Positions 37,853 through 46,886 of a stretch of DNA of 64,000 bases are shown here, piece after piece. The stretch comes from Amycolatopsis methanolica 239 (GTDB lineage: Bacteria > Actinomycetota > Actinomycetes > Mycobacteriales > Pseudonocardiaceae). Within the stretch, counting starts at the first letter, position 1, and every line of letters starts with the position of its first letter. The position numbers and the translations under genes were made by a program. Under the pieces are notes generated by a model. That model saw nothing but the letters and a program-made list of their open reading frames with translations, made no database searches and was not told where the DNA came from. The stretch covers positions 6,696,001 through 6,760,000 of the forward strand of contig NZ_CP009110.1 in NCBI RefSeq assembly GCF_000739085.1. Direction: 5' to 3'.

Positions 37853-37988
37853 CAGTTCTCCCTACCCCACGTCCGTACCGCATCGCGGCGCGTCACCCTC
37901 GTTCGCGTAGGTTAACGCACCGCACCGACAGTTATGACGCGTTCCGGCACGTTCGGGTTCACGAATTTCCGGTGCTCACGCACCGTGT

Positions 37989-38543
37989 TCAGGCGCCGTA
38001 CACCTTCGGATCAAGGGTGCCGATGTAGGGCAGGTCCCGGTAGCGCTCCGCGTAGTCGAGGCCGTACCCGACCACGAACTCGTTGGGAATGTCGAAGCCG
38101 ACGTACCGCACCGGGACGTCCACCTTGACCGCCTCCGGCTTGCGCAGCAGCGTGACGACCTCCAGCGACGCCGGGTTGCGGCTCGCCAGGTTCTTCAGCA
38201 GCCAGGACAGGGTCAGTCCGGAGTCGACGATGTCCTCGACGATCAGCACGTGCCGCCCGGTGATGTCCCGGTCGAGGTCCTTGAGGATCCGCACCACGCC
38301 GGAGGACGACGTGGACGACCCGTACGAGGAGACGGCCATGAACTCCAGCTGCGCCGGCATCGGCAGCACCCGGGCGAAGTCGGTCATGAACATGACGGCG
38401 CCCTTGAGCACGCCCACCAGCAGCAGGTCGCCGGCAGAGGTCTCGCGCTCGTAGTCGGCGGCGATCTGCTCGGCGAGCTCGGTGATCTTGTCGTTGATCT
38501 GCTGCTCGGTGATGAGGACGGAGGCGATCTCGCCTTCGTACAC
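37989..38543 (-). CDS. hpt: hypoxanthine phosphoribosyltransferase
   Basis: 184-residue purine salvage enzyme making IMP and GMP from hypoxanthine or guanine and PRPP. The PRPP-binding motif is [14 protein letters not shown], with [11 protein letters not shown] (PPi loop) and the base-binding [15 protein letters not shown]. Start GTG 38543 lies 3 nt after the tilS stop, so it is the distal gene of dacB-zinicin-tilS-hpt. From memory, in M. tuberculosis the same block is Rv3627c-Rv3624c. Confidence 0.96.
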   Translation of the reverse strand: MYEGEIASVLITEQQINDKITELAEQIAADYERETSAGDLLLVGVLKGAVMFMTDFARVLPMPAQLEFMAVSSYGSSTSSSGVVRILKDLDRDITGRHVLIVEDIVDSGLTLSWLLKNLASRNPASLEVVTLLRKPEAVKVDVPVRYVGFDIPNEFVVGYGLDYAERYRDLPYIGTLDPKVYGA

Positions 38544-38546
38544 GGG

Positions 38547-39506
38547 TCAGTCCCCTCTTGTTTCCGGTGGATTCATGGCAAGCCTGCCATGCGTTCGGGT
38601 CACCACCAAGCCGCCGGGTAGCCAAACGCCGCCCTGGCCGCGCCACCGCGCGACCAGCGCGTCGACTGACCGCAGGTGGGCGTCGGTGAGGTCGCGCGCG
38701 CCGTGCGCGGCGAGCCAGTTCCGCAGGATCCTCCTGCGGAGGGATGCGGGCAGCGGCGCGAGCTCCCCGATGTCCGGTTTTTCGTGCCGTGCCAGGAAGT
38801 CCGCGGCGAGCGCGTCGAGCGCCTCGGAATCCTCCCTGAGCTGGGCGGCCGTGCGGGCCAGTGCCGCCGCGACCCCGCCGTTGAGGACGTCTTCCAACAG
38901 CGGCAGCACTTCCGCGCGCAGGCGCACCCTGGTGTACCGCGGATCGCTGTTGTGCGGGTCCTCCCACGGGGTCAGGCCGAGTGCGCGGCAGGCGTCCCGG
39001 GTGGTCGCGCGGGGCACGTCGAGGAGTGGCCTACCCCACGGGAGATCCACAGCACGCATGCCGGCGATCGAGCGGGGACCGGAGCCGCGGCCGAGCCCGA
39101 GCAGGACGGTCTCGGCCTGGTCGTCGCGGGTGTGGCCGAGGAGGACGATCCCTTGGTGATGTGCGCGGAGCGCGGCATAACGGGCGTTCCGGGCGGCCGC
39201 TTCCGGTCCACCCGGGCCGGTCACCTCGACCGCCAGTACTTCGGCGGAGTCCACGCCGAGCTTGCGCGCCGTTTCGGCCGCTTCCTCCGCCACGCGCGCG
39301 GAGCCCGCCTGCAGGCCGTGGTCGACGACCAGCGCCCGCACCGGCAGCCCGAGCCGCCGCCCGGCGAACACGGCGGCCTCGGTGAGCGCCAGCGAATCGG
39401 CCCCGCCGGACAGCGCCACGTCGATCGCGGGGACGCCGGGGCACTCCGCCAGCAGGTTCCGCACCGCGCGGCGCACCGCGGCGACCGCGGGGTGCGGGCC
39501 GGTCAC
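38547..39506 (-). CDS. tilS: tRNA(Ile)-lysidine synthase
   Basis: 319-residue N-type ATP pyrophosphatase that converts C34 of the AUA-reading tRNA-Ile to lysidine. It carries the PP-loop SGGADS near residue 30, DHGLQAGS, and the LGHTRDDQAETVL signature. The large C-terminal domains of E. coli TilS are absent, as is usual in actinobacteria. Start GTG 39506 overlaps the zinicin-like gene stop (GTGA) and 3 nt separate it from hpt. Confidence 0.95.
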   Translation of the reverse strand: MTGPHPAVAAVRRAVRNLLAECPGVPAIDVALSGGADSLALTEAAVFAGRRLGLPVRALVVDHGLQAGSARVAEEAAETARKLGVDSAEVLAVEVTGPGGPEAAARNARYAALRAHHQGIVLLGHTRDDQAETVLLGLGRGSGPRSIAGMRAVDLPWGRPLLDVPRATTRDACRALGLTPWEDPHNSDPRYTRVRLRAEVLPLLEDVLNGGVAAALARTAAQLREDSEALDALAADFLARHEKPDIGELAPLPASLRRRILRNWLAAHGARDLTDAHLRSVDALVARWRGQGGVWLPGGLVVTRTHGRLAMNPPETRGD

Positions 39507-40555
39507 GGGTGGACGCGCCGCACCCAAGCCTCGGGATCGGCGATCTCGGCCCGGGTCGGCAGCGTGTTGGGTGAGGTCCAGACGGCGTTGAACCCGGCCA
39601 TCCCCACCCGGTCGACGACGTGCCGGGTGAAGGCCGCGCCCTGCGCGTACTGGCGGATCTTGGCGTCCACCCCGAGCAGCGCCCGCAACAGCCGGTCCAG
39701 CATGCCGCCGCCCTTGCGCCGCTCGGTGAACCGCGCGCGGATCGTCTCGACGCTGGGCACCACGCTCGGCCCCACCGCGTCCATCACGTAGTCCGCGTGC
39801 CCTTCGAGGAGCGTGGACAGCGCGAGCAGCCGGTCGAACACCTCGCGCTGCTCGGGCGAGCGCAACAGCTGCCCCACCGCGACCAGCCCGTCCGCCTTGG
39901 CGCGCCGGGCCTCGCGCAGCGCGTCCGGCAGCCTGCCGAGCAGGTCGGCCATCCCGTCGTCGTCGCCGGTGAGGCCGCCGACCAGGCGTTCGACCTCGTC
40001 GGCGAAGTAGTCGCGCAGCCAGCCGACGGCGGTGAACTGCAGCCGGTGCGTGCTCTCGTGCAGGCACACCCACAGCCGGAAGTCGCGGCCCGGCACCTGC
40101 AGCGCCTGCTGCGCGGTGACCACGTTCGGCGCCACCAGCAGCAGCCGGCCCCCGCCGTCCGGGCCGCCGAACGGGTCGTACTGGCCCAGCACGCGCGAGG
40201 CCAGGAAGGCCAGCACCACGCCGGTCTGCACGCCGGCGCCACCGGCCAGGACAGGCCCCAGTGGACCGGCCGGGTTCGGCGGCAGCGCTTTCGCGGTGAG
40301 CGCGTCGAGCCCGGCGGCGGCCGAGCGCACCCAGCCGGGCCGGTCCACCACGTCACCGGGGAGCAGCGGCAGCCCGGCGCCCAGCCCGGTCAGCTCGCGG
40401 ACGTGGGCCTCGGCGTCGAGCGACAGCTCCCGCAGCTCGGTCACGGCCAGGCCGGCCTCCTCGCGGGAGACCACCGGCCCGCCGCGGGCGAGGAAGGCGC
40501 CCGTGGATGCGGCCAGTGACCAGTCCACGACCGGCCGGGACGCAACCTCGCTCAT
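39503..40555 (-). CDS. zinicin-like zinc metallopeptidase (DUF2342)
   Basis: 350-residue protein of the zinicin-like family (DUF2342, sometimes named F420-biosynthesis-associated). It contains HESTH (HExxH zinc site) after LWVCL, and a downstream Glu in LLEGHADYVMDAVGP that would be the third ligand. There is no signal peptide or membrane helix. It sits between dacB and tilS, as Rv3626c does in M. tuberculosis. Substrates are unknown; the F420 link is historical and unproved. Start ATG 40555 (MSEVASRPVV). Confidence 0.87.
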   Translation of the reverse strand: MSEVASRPVVDWSLAASTGAFLARGGPVVSREEAGLAVTELRELSLDAEAHVRELTGLGAGLPLLPGDVVDRPGWVRSAAAGLDALTAKALPPNPAGPLGPVLAGGAGVQTGVVLAFLASRVLGQYDPFGGPDGGGRLLLVAPNVVTAQQALQVPGRDFRLWVCLHESTHRLQFTAVGWLRDYFADEVERLVGGLTGDDDGMADLLGRLPDALREARRAKADGLVAVGQLLRSPEQREVFDRLLALSTLLEGHADYVMDAVGPSVVPSVETIRARFTERRKGGGMLDRLLRALLGVDAKIRQYAQGAAFTRHVVDRVGMAGFNAVWTSPNTLPTRAEIADPEAWVRRVHP

Positions 40556-40574
40556 CGTGTTCACCTTCCCGAAG

Positions 40575-42509
40575 CTATCGGCAACCACAGCCCCTCAGCG
40601 AGGCCGCGACGACGTCCAATGCCGCCCGGGCGGGGTCCTGGTCGGCGCCGTCGGACATCAACGCGAACACCAGCACCCGGCCGTCCTCGTCCAGCACTAC
40701 CCCTGCCAACGTGTGGACGCCGGACAGAGTGCCCGTCTTGGCGCGGACCCACCCCTTGCCGGACCGCGAGTTCGGGGCTTCGTAGCGGTCGGCGAGGGTG
40801 CCGCTGCCGCCTGCCACCGGCAGTCCGGCCAGCATCGGGCGCAGCTTCGCGGTGCGCGGGTCCTTCCCGTCCGGTCCCGCGGCGACGGCCAGCACCTGCG
40901 CGAGCAGCTTCGCCGGGACGCTGTTCTGCGGCGAGAGCCCGCTGTTGTCGCTCAGCTTGACCTGCGAGACGTCGAACCCGTTCTGGGACAACACGGACAG
41001 GGTCGCCTGCGCGGCGCCGGCGAACGACGCGTCGGCGCCGGTCGCGACGGCCGTCATCCGGCCGATCGCGTCCGCGAGCGTGTTGTCCGAGGCCTCCAGG
41101 GCGTGCGCGATCAGCTCGCTCAGCGGCGCGGACTTCACCTCGCCGAGCACCTTCGCGTCCTGCGGCGCCTTGGCAGGACCGGACGCGGTCGCGCCGAGGC
41201 GCTGCGCGAACGTCTGGAGCACGGCGTTCGCCGGCTGGGCGACCCGCACCGAGTGGTCGTTCGTCGGGACGGTGAGGCCGCCGTCGAGCATCACCGGCGT
41301 CATCGCGGCGGTGTAGATCGGGGCGTCGTCGGGCGCCCAGCCGGGCGCGGTCTGCGCGCCGGACCAGATCGAGGTGTCGATCTGCACCTTCTTGATCGTG
41401 CCGCCGCTGGCCTGCTTGACCTGCGCGACGAGATCGTCGAGGTGGGCGGCGCCCGCGTACACCGACTCCTGGCCTGCGGGCAGCGAGGACAGCGTGATGT
41501 CCCCGCCCGCGACGATGACGGCGGTGTCCGGCGACGAGCCCTGCACGACCTTGGTGCTCAGCTGCGTGCCCGCGTCCATCGCGAGCAGCGCGGCGGAGGT
41601 GGTCAGCAGCTTGGTGGTGGACGCCGGGGTGCGGAACTGGCCGGAGTTGCGGTCCCACAGCAGTTCGCCGGTCGCCGGGTCGATCACGGCGCCGGTGAGC
41701 GTGCCCAGCGCGGCGTTCGCGGCCGGGCCGGCCAGCGCCGAGGACACCCCGGACGACGTCGGTTCCGGCGACGACGCGCTGGGCGCCTTGAGCGAGAGGG
41801 CCACCGGCACTGGCTCCGGGCTGTCGCCCTTGGGCAGGTTGGGCGCCCACGGCAGGCCCAGCCGGTTGGAGACGTACGGCGTGGCCAGAGCGGCACCCAC
41901 CGCGATGACCAGCACCAGGGCGACGACGCTGCTGATCAGCACGCCCTTGCGGCGGCGCTTCGGCTCCGGCTCGGGTTCGGCCGGCGGTTTCTCCTCGCCG
42001 GTGGTCGCCGCCGCGGGGTGGATTTCGCCGCTGGGCTCGATGCGCATCGGCTGCACCGGCGGGACGGCCGCGGGCGGCACCGGCTGCGACGGCTCGTGGC
42101 TCGGCGCGGGCTGCGGCCGGGACTGCGCCGGCTCGGCCGACTGCTGCGCCGACTGCGGCCGCGGCTGCGTCGTCGGCTCGGCGGACCGCTGCGGCTGCGG
42201 CTGCTGCGCCGACTCAGCGGGCTGAGCGGGCTGCGGCTCCGGCCGCGGGACCCGGTGCGGCTCGGTCTCCCGCTCCGGCACCTGCCGCAGGTCGATGACC
42301 TGCGTGCTTTCCGCATCCGGCTTGGCCGCCGGGATGAACTGGGTCTTCTCCGCGTCCCGCTCGGCAGGCACGAACAACGTCGGCGATTCGGGCAGGGAAA
42401 CCTTGCCGGGCACCGGCAGCTGGGCCGTGGCGCCGCCGTCCGCGGAACTCTCCCCGCTGCTGACGTCGGTGTCTTCGGACGGCCACTCTGGCTGTTCGTT
42501 GCTCGGCAC
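40575..42509 (-). CDS. dacB: D-Ala-D-Ala carboxypeptidase/PBP4-type
   Basis: 644 residues. A cytoplasmic, Pro/Gln/Glu-rich disordered N-terminus (about 185 residues) precedes one transmembrane helix (about 190-212) and an external class C penicillin-binding domain. Active-site motifs are STTK (Ser near 296), SDN and KTG (near 591). It trims peptidoglycan stem peptides and may act as an endopeptidase. The unusually long cytoplasmic arm has no known domain. It is first of the operon, 19 nt before the zinicin-like gene; the 164 nt to the divergent ppa holds both promoters. Confidence 0.93.
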   Translation of the reverse strand: MPSNEQPEWPSEDTDVSSGESSADGGATAQLPVPGKVSLPESPTLFVPAERDAEKTQFIPAAKPDAESTQVIDLRQVPERETEPHRVPRPEPQPAQPAESAQQPQPQRSAEPTTQPRPQSAQQSAEPAQSRPQPAPSHEPSQPVPPAAVPPVQPMRIEPSGEIHPAAATTGEEKPPAEPEPEPKRRRKGVLISSVVALVLVIAVGAALATPYVSNRLGLPWAPNLPKGDSPEPVPVALSLKAPSASSPEPTSSGVSSALAGPAANAALGTLTGAVIDPATGELLWDRNSGQFRTPASTTKLLTTSAALLAMDAGTQLSTKVVQGSSPDTAVIVAGGDITLSSLPAGQESVYAGAAHLDDLVAQVKQASGGTIKKVQIDTSIWSGAQTAPGWAPDDAPIYTAAMTPVMLDGGLTVPTNDHSVRVAQPANAVLQTFAQRLGATASGPAKAPQDAKVLGEVKSAPLSELIAHALEASDNTLADAIGRMTAVATGADASFAGAAQATLSVLSQNGFDVSQVKLSDNSGLSPQNSVPAKLLAQVLAVAAGPDGKDPRTAKLRPMLAGLPVAGGSGTLADRYEAPNSRSGKGWVRAKTGTLSGVHTLAGVVLDEDGRVLVFALMSDGADQDPARAALDVVAASLRGCGCR

Positions 42510-42673
42510 GCACCCCTCCTCCAGACCGGCGACACACCGCGGGCAAACTCACTGTTGTCAAGACGACATCGGTGCGACTTCCCAACGGCGCGTGGTCCAC
42601 ACTAGTGAGAACAAGTTAGCGAAACCGTAAGCCGCCGGTACCGGCGGGAAAAGACGAGGTCAGCGAGGACGCC

Positions 42674-43192
42674 GTGGAGTTCGACGCCACGATCGAAATC
42701 CCCAAGGGGGAGCGCAACAAGTACGAGGTGGACCACAGGACCGGTCGCATCCGCCTGGACCGGACCCTGTTCACGGCCACCCAGTACCCGGCCGACTACG
42801 GCTTCATCGACGACACCCTTGGGCAGGACGGCGACCCGCTCGACGTGCTGGTGCTCGTCCAGGAGCCGACGTTCCCGGGCTGCCTGATCCGCTGCCGCGC
42901 GATCGGCATGTTCCGGATGACGGACGAGAAGGGGCCGGACGACAAGGTCCTCGCGGTGCCGTCGGACGACCCGCGGCTGGAGCACCTGCGCGACATCCAC
43001 CACCTGAACGAGTTCCACAAGCTGGAGATCGAGCACTTCTTCCAGGTGTACAAGGACCTGGAGCCGGCCAAGAGCGTCGAGGGCTCGCAGTGGGTCGGCC
43101 GCGCGGAGGCGGAGGCCGAGATCAAGCGCTCCTACCAGCGTGAGATCGACCGGCTCGCGAAGGAGGCCGCCGAGGGCGGCGAGCACCACTGA
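42674..43192 (+). CDS. ppa: inorganic pyrophosphatase, class I
   Basis: 172-residue soluble family I pyrophosphatase hydrolysing PPi to phosphate. It has the metal-binding core GDPLDVLVL, with [15 protein letters not shown] and the C-terminal conserved KSVEG. It is the only plus-strand gene between dacB and glyA and ends at a very strong hairpin. Start GTG 42674. With the membrane H+-PPase near 61 kb the organism encodes both PPi-disposal routes here. Confidence 0.96.
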   Translation: MEFDATIEIPKGERNKYEVDHRTGRIRLDRTLFTATQYPADYGFIDDTLGQDGDPLDVLVLVQEPTFPGCLIRCRAIGMFRMTDEKGPDDKVLAVPSDDPRLEHLRDIHHLNEFHKLEIEHFFQVYKDLEPAKSVEGSQWVGRAEAEAEIKRSYQREIDRLAKEAAEGGEHH

Positions 43193-43198
43193 GTGCGG

Positions 43199-43248
43199 AC
43201 GAACGAAAGCGCCCCTTCCCCGCGCGGGGAAGGGGCGCTTTCGTTCGT
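43199..43248. terminator. very strong bidirectional terminator
   Basis: A perfect 23-bp stem (arms 43199-43221 and 43226-43248, loop GCGC) lies between the convergent ppa and glyA stops, 6 nt past ppa and 2 nt from the end of glyA. It is the longest perfect hairpin I found in the window. Confidence 0.93.
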
Positions 43249-43250
43249 GC

Positions 43251-44519
43251 TCAGGCCCGGTAGCCGGGGATCGGGTACGCGGCCAGGAGGTCGCGGACCT
43301 CGCCGGCGATCTTGTTGATCGCGTCCTCGTCGTTCGCGGCGGCCGCGGCGATCGAGCGGTCGATCCACTCGGCGATCTGCGGCTGGTGCTCCGGCGTGAG
43401 ACCGCGGGTGGTGATGGCCGCGGTGCCCAGCCGGATGCCGGACGGGTCGAACGGCTTGCGCGGGTCGAACGGCACCGTGTTGTAGTTCAGCTCGATGCCG
43501 GCGCGGTCCAGCGCCTGCGCGGCCGGCTTGCCGCCGATCTGCTTGCTGGTCAGGTCGACCAGCAGCAGGTGGTTGTCGGTGCCGCCGGACACCAAGTCGA
43601 AGCCGCGCTCGATCAGGGCCTCGGCCAGCGCCTTGGCGTTCGCGACGATCGCGTGGGCGTAGTCGCGGAACTCCGGCTTGGCCGCCTCGCCAAGCGCGAC
43701 GGCGATGGCGGCCGTCGTGTGGTTGTGCGGGCCGCCCTGCAGGCCGGGGAACACGGCCTTGTCGATGGCCTTCGCGTGGTCGGCGTCGGTCATGATCATC
43801 GCGCCGCGCGGGCCGCGCAGGGTCTTGTGCGTGGTGGTGGTGATGACCTGCGCGTGGCCGACCGGCGACGGGTGCGCGCCACCGGCGACCAGGCCGGCGA
43901 TGTGCGCGATGTCGGCCACCAGCACGGCGCCTGCCTCCTTCGCGATCTCCGCGAAGGCCGGGAAGTCGATGGTGCGCGGGATCGCGGTGCCGCCGGCGAA
44001 GATCAGCTTCGGCCGGTGCTCCAGCGCCAGCTCGCGGACCTGGTCGAGGTCGACGCGGCCGGTCTCCTTGCGCACGCCGTAGCGGACCGGGTTGAACCAC
44101 TTGCCGGTGGCCGAGACCGACCACCCGTGGGTGAGGTGGCCGCCGTCGGGCAGCGCCATGCCCATCACGGTGTCGCCGGGGCTGGCGAAGGCGAGGTAGG
44201 CGGCCAGGTTCGCGGGCGAGCCCGAGTACGGCTGCACGTTGGCGTGGTCGACGCCGAACAGCGCCTTGGCGCGCTCGATCGCGATCTGCTCGACCTGGTC
44301 GATGAACTGCTGGCCCTCGTAGTACCGCTTGCCGGCGTAGCCCTCGGAGTACTTGTTGGTGAGGACGGAGCCGGTGGCCTCCAGCACCGCCTGGGAGACG
44401 TAGTTCTCGGAGGCGATGAGGCGGATCTTCTCCGCCTGGCGGCGCGCCTCGTCCTCGACGAGTCCGGCGATCTGCGGGTCGGCAGCGGTGAGCTCGGGGA
44501 TGGCTGGCTGGTGCGTCAT
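43251..44519 (-). CDS. glyA: serine hydroxymethyltransferase
   Basis: 422-residue PLP enzyme interconverting serine and glycine and loading one-carbon units on tetrahydrofolate. The PLP lysine lies in TTTTHKTLRGPRGA, with YSEGYAGKRYYEGQ at the N-terminal substrate site. Start ATG 44519 (MTHQPAIPEL); upstream codons fall in a riboswitch and are untranslated. It is preceded by a ZTP riboswitch, so expression rises when purine one-carbon supply is short. Confidence 0.96.
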   Translation of the reverse strand: MTHQPAIPELTAADPQIAGLVEDEARRQAEKIRLIASENYVSQAVLEATGSVLTNKYSEGYAGKRYYEGQQFIDQVEQIAIERAKALFGVDHANVQPYSGSPANLAAYLAFASPGDTVMGMALPDGGHLTHGWSVSATGKWFNPVRYGVRKETGRVDLDQVRELALEHRPKLIFAGGTAIPRTIDFPAFAEIAKEAGAVLVADIAHIAGLVAGGAHPSPVGHAQVITTTTHKTLRGPRGAMIMTDADHAKAIDKAVFPGLQGGPHNHTTAAIAVALGEAAKPEFRDYAHAIVANAKALAEALIERGFDLVSGGTDNHLLLVDLTSKQIGGKPAAQALDRAGIELNYNTVPFDPRKPFDPSGIRLGTAAITTRGLTPEHQPQIAEWIDRSIAAAAANDEDAINKIAGEVRDLLAAYPIPGYRA

Positions 44520-44539
44520 CTTCCTACTCCTGACACTGG

Positions 44540-44630
44540 CCACACCCAGGCGCGCGGTGCCGGCCTCGTCGGTCGCTTCCCGGTGGTGCTCCACCTCTAC
44601 GGCGCCAGTCGCAAAAACGGACGCGTCCCA
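44540..44630 (-). promoter_or_regulatory. ZTP (pfl) riboswitch upstream of glyA
   Basis: The minus strand of this 5' region contains the conserved pfl-motif core: GCGACTGGCGCC (44601-44612), the stem-loop GTGG-agCACCACCGGGAAGCGACC (44571-44594 region) and the distal CGCCTGGGTG (about 44543-44552). Order and spacing fit the ZTP riboswitch, which binds ZTP/ZMP (AICAR nucleotides) and switches on one-carbon genes. It ends about 20 nt before the glyA start. Confidence 0.85.
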
Positions 44631-44632
44631 GC

Positions 44633-45154
44633 TTAGTCGACGGGTGCGACACCGTCGGCGTGCCGCTTGGCCAACTGCTGGTAGATGGCCGCGTTGTGGT
44701 CGACCCAGCCTCTCGCGGAGTCGGTCAGCGGCACGAACTTCTTGGCCGGGCTGCCCATCGCGATGACCTCCGGCGGCACCTGGGTGCCGGGCGTGACCGT
44801 GGAGCCGGCGGCGATCAGCGCGCGCTCGCCGATCACCGACTGGTCCAGCACGGTCGAGCCGTTGCCGATCAGGGCCTGCTCGCCGACCGTGCAGTCGTGC
44901 ACGAGGCACATGTGGCCGACGGTGACGTTGCGGCCGATCTCGCACACGCCGGTGTTCACGTGGACCACGGAGTTGTCCTGGATGTTGGCGCCCTCGCGCA
45001 CGATGATCTTGCCGAAGTCGGCCCGGAGCACCGCGCCGTACCAGATGGAGACGTCCTTTTCGATCACGACGTCGCCGATCAGGGTCGCGGTGGGCGCGAT
45101 CCAGGCGTCCGGGTGCACGGTGGGGCTCACGCCCTCGAAGGAGAACAGAGGCAT
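44633..45154 (-). CDS. gamma-carbonic-anhydrase-like hexapeptide protein
   Basis: 173-residue left-handed beta-helix protein of the gamma-carbonic anhydrase/PaaY family. Hexapeptide turns are visible from residue 15 to 140 (for example ATLIGDVVI, GRNVTVG), with metal-ligand histidines in VVHVNTG, GHMCLVH and the later HDC. It may hydrate CO2, or, as PaaY-type relatives, hydrolyse CoA thioesters. Start ATG 45154 after a weak upstream extension is preferred. The stop is 2-3 nt from the riboswitch region of glyA, so some glyA transcripts could come from read-through. Confidence 0.86.
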   Translation of the reverse strand: MPLFSFEGVSPTVHPDAWIAPTATLIGDVVIEKDVSIWYGAVLRADFGKIIVREGANIQDNSVVHVNTGVCEIGRNVTVGHMCLVHDCTVGEQALIGNGSTVLDQSVIGERALIAAGSTVTPGTQVPPEVIAMGSPAKKFVPLTDSARGWVDHNAAIYQQLAKRHADGVAPVD

Positions 45155-45164
45155 ACCCGGAACC

Positions 45165-45746
45165 TTAGGGCAGACAGAGCGACTCGATCTCCTCACGGAG
45201 GGTGGCGAACGGGCGCCGCCGGACGCGCTGCTGCACGACCGCCCCGAGCAGGTAGGACATCAGGGCACGGGCGCGGGCCCGCGGGTCGATGACGCCGACG
45301 TCCGCCAGCAGCTCGGTGAGCAGTTCGGTGACCGACCGGAGCATCGCCTCGATCGCCTCCGGGTGGTCGGCCCTGCTGACGGCGATCCAGTACTCGAACC
45401 ACAGGAACGCGGAGTTGGGGCGCTCGGTGAAGGCGTCCAGGTAGGCCTCCAGGACCGCCCACAGCTTGTCCCGCGGGTCGTCGTGACGGGCGGCCACCCC
45501 GCGGAGGTCGTCGAGGAACGTCGTGACGTGCGCGGCCATCGCACGGTCGACGAGCACGTCGGTGTCGCTGAAGTAGTAGTGGATCGCGCTCTTGGTGAGC
45601 GGGCTCGCGTCAGCGATGGCGCGGGCGGTGCACCCGGCGAGCCCGTCCCTGGCCAGCACCTGCCGGGCGGCTTCGACGATCTGCTCCTGCTTGGCGAGCT
45701 GGTTCGGCGAGAGCCGCTCGCGCTGCCCCGGCGGGGTGACGGTCAC
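45165..45746 (-). CDS. TetR-family transcriptional regulator
   Basis: 193-residue TetR. The N-terminal HTH (IVEAARQVLARDGLAGCTARAIADASPLTKSAIHYYFSDTDVLVDRAM, residues 20-67) is intact; the C-terminal ligand domain is typical and unassigned. Start GTG 45746 follows AGGAGG by 8-9 nt. It stops 10 nt before the gamma-CA-like gene, so the two may be co-transcribed. Target unknown. Confidence 0.9.
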   Translation of the reverse strand: MTVTPPGQRERLSPNQLAKQEQIVEAARQVLARDGLAGCTARAIADASPLTKSAIHYYFSDTDVLVDRAMAAHVTTFLDDLRGVAARHDDPRDKLWAVLEAYLDAFTERPNSAFLWFEYWIAVSRADHPEAIEAMLRSVTELLTELLADVGVIDPRARARALMSYLLGAVVQQRVRRRPFATLREEIESLCLP

Positions 45747-45806
45747 TGCGGTGTCCTCCTGGAACGACGAGGACGCCCAGCCTAACCTTCGGGACCGGTG
45801 TCCTGA

Positions 45807-45837
45807 ACGGCCCCCGGGTGCTTGTCCCGGGGGCCGT
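45807..45837 (-). terminator. terminator of the small secreted protein gene
   Basis: A perfect 12-bp stem (acggcccccggg, 45807-45818, with 45826-45837) and 7-nt loop lie 15 nt beyond the stop of the upstream minus-strand gene. Confidence 0.8.
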
Positions 45838-45852
45838 CCGGACGGGTCCGCG

Positions 45853-46116
45853 TCACAGACCCAGGATGTCCAGCAGACCGCCGTCGTCAACGTCGTGGTC
45901 GGCGTAAGTGCCGTCGTGATCGGCGTGCGTGCCTTCCTCGGCGGTCGCAGCGGCGGCGCTGTACGACGCGCCGTCCGGGCCCGCCGTCGCCGACACCTGC
46001 TGGTAGGCGACACCCTCGTGCTCCTCGACGGTGTCCGCGGAGGCGATCCCGGCGGCCCCGAGCGTCAGCGGCAGGGCGATGGCGCCGGCGGCGACAGTGC
46101 GAGTGATCATGCGCAT
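45853..46116 (-). CDS. small secreted His/Asp-rich protein
   Basis: 87-residue protein, 264 bases, with a clear signal peptide (MRMITRTVAAGAIALPLTLGAAGIASA) and likely cleavage before Asp28. The mature part is about 60 residues, acidic, with EEGTHADHDGTYADHDVDDGG near the C-terminus, a cluster of three His and many Asp that could bind a metal. Start ATG 46116 after AAAGGA at 8-9 nt. I do not recognise the family; it has its own promoter and terminator. It could be a surface or wall peptide. Confidence 0.75.
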   Translation of the reverse strand: MRMITRTVAAGAIALPLTLGAAGIASADTVEEHEGVAYQQVSATAGPDGASYSAAAATAEEGTHADHDGTYADHDVDDGGLLDILGL

Positions 46117-46281
46117 TCTCGATCGTCCTTTCTCTACCGACGAGCGGCAGATGAGGCGTTTTCTCCTTGCGCGAAGCCGTTTTCGGCCTCACCGGGTGGC
46201 TTGCCGGTGATCGGCGGGACTATTCGCGGCCGCCGGTGTGTCGAGCGTCACCGGAAGTGCCGGAGCGGTTACGTGGCGAGT

Positions 46282-46886
46282 ATGAGGATCGCTCGCGTCT
46301 GGTTCGGGCTGCGCGCCCTGGTGGTGCTGACCGGCGTGGTCACACAGCTGTTCGTCACCTCGGGCGTGATGGGCGGCCGCTACGAGTCGCGGCCGCGCGG
46401 ATGGCAAACGTGTTCGCCTACTTCACGATCCAGTCCAACCTGATCGCGGGATTCACGAGCCTGCTGCTGGCGATCCGTCCCCTGCGGACGTCCACAGTGT
46501 TCCGGACCCTGCGGCTGGACGGGGTGCTCGCGATCGCGGTCACCGGCATCGTGTTCCACCTCGTGCTGGCCGGTCGTCAGGACCTCACCGGGTGGGCATG
46601 GGTGGCCGACTTCCTGTTGCACACCGCGTCCCCGCTGCTCGGGGTGCTCGGGTGGCTGCTGTTCGGGCCGCGCCGCGCGGTCACCCCGCGGATCATCGGC
46701 TGGTCGGTGGTCTACCCGCTCGCGTGGGTGGCGGTGAACTGCCTGGTGATCGCGGTACTGTTCCTCGCGCTCGCGTTCGGCGCGATGCTGCTCGACCGGC
46801 GGCTAGGGCGTGGCCTCGATGACCCGGACGAGCCCCGTCTCCGGCGGGACGTGCAGGACCGCCCGGCCGAATCCAGCCGCGAGTAG
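46282..46886 (+). pseudogene. Pr6Pr/FAR-17a-like membrane protein, frameshifted
   Basis: The N-terminus (MRIARVWFGLRALVVLTGVVTQLFVTS, from ATG 46282) is in one frame and the remainder (MANVFAYFTIQSNLIAGFTSLLL, helices through 46800) in another. They join if one base is restored at about 46384-46399 (gagtcgcggccgcgcgg). The protein would be a five-to-six-helix Pr6Pr-type membrane protein. The family segment between the last helices (usually YTLxRG...YPYPFLD) is missing here, consistent with a real internal deletion. The tail overlaps the convergent methyltransferase gene. It is a pseudogene, or sequencing error plus truncation. Confidence 0.7.

Noticed and set aside
37853-37988. Possible extra ORF upstream of the PE-like gene
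   Set aside because: Frames are very short and without a ribosome-binding site; the region is better read as a promoter.
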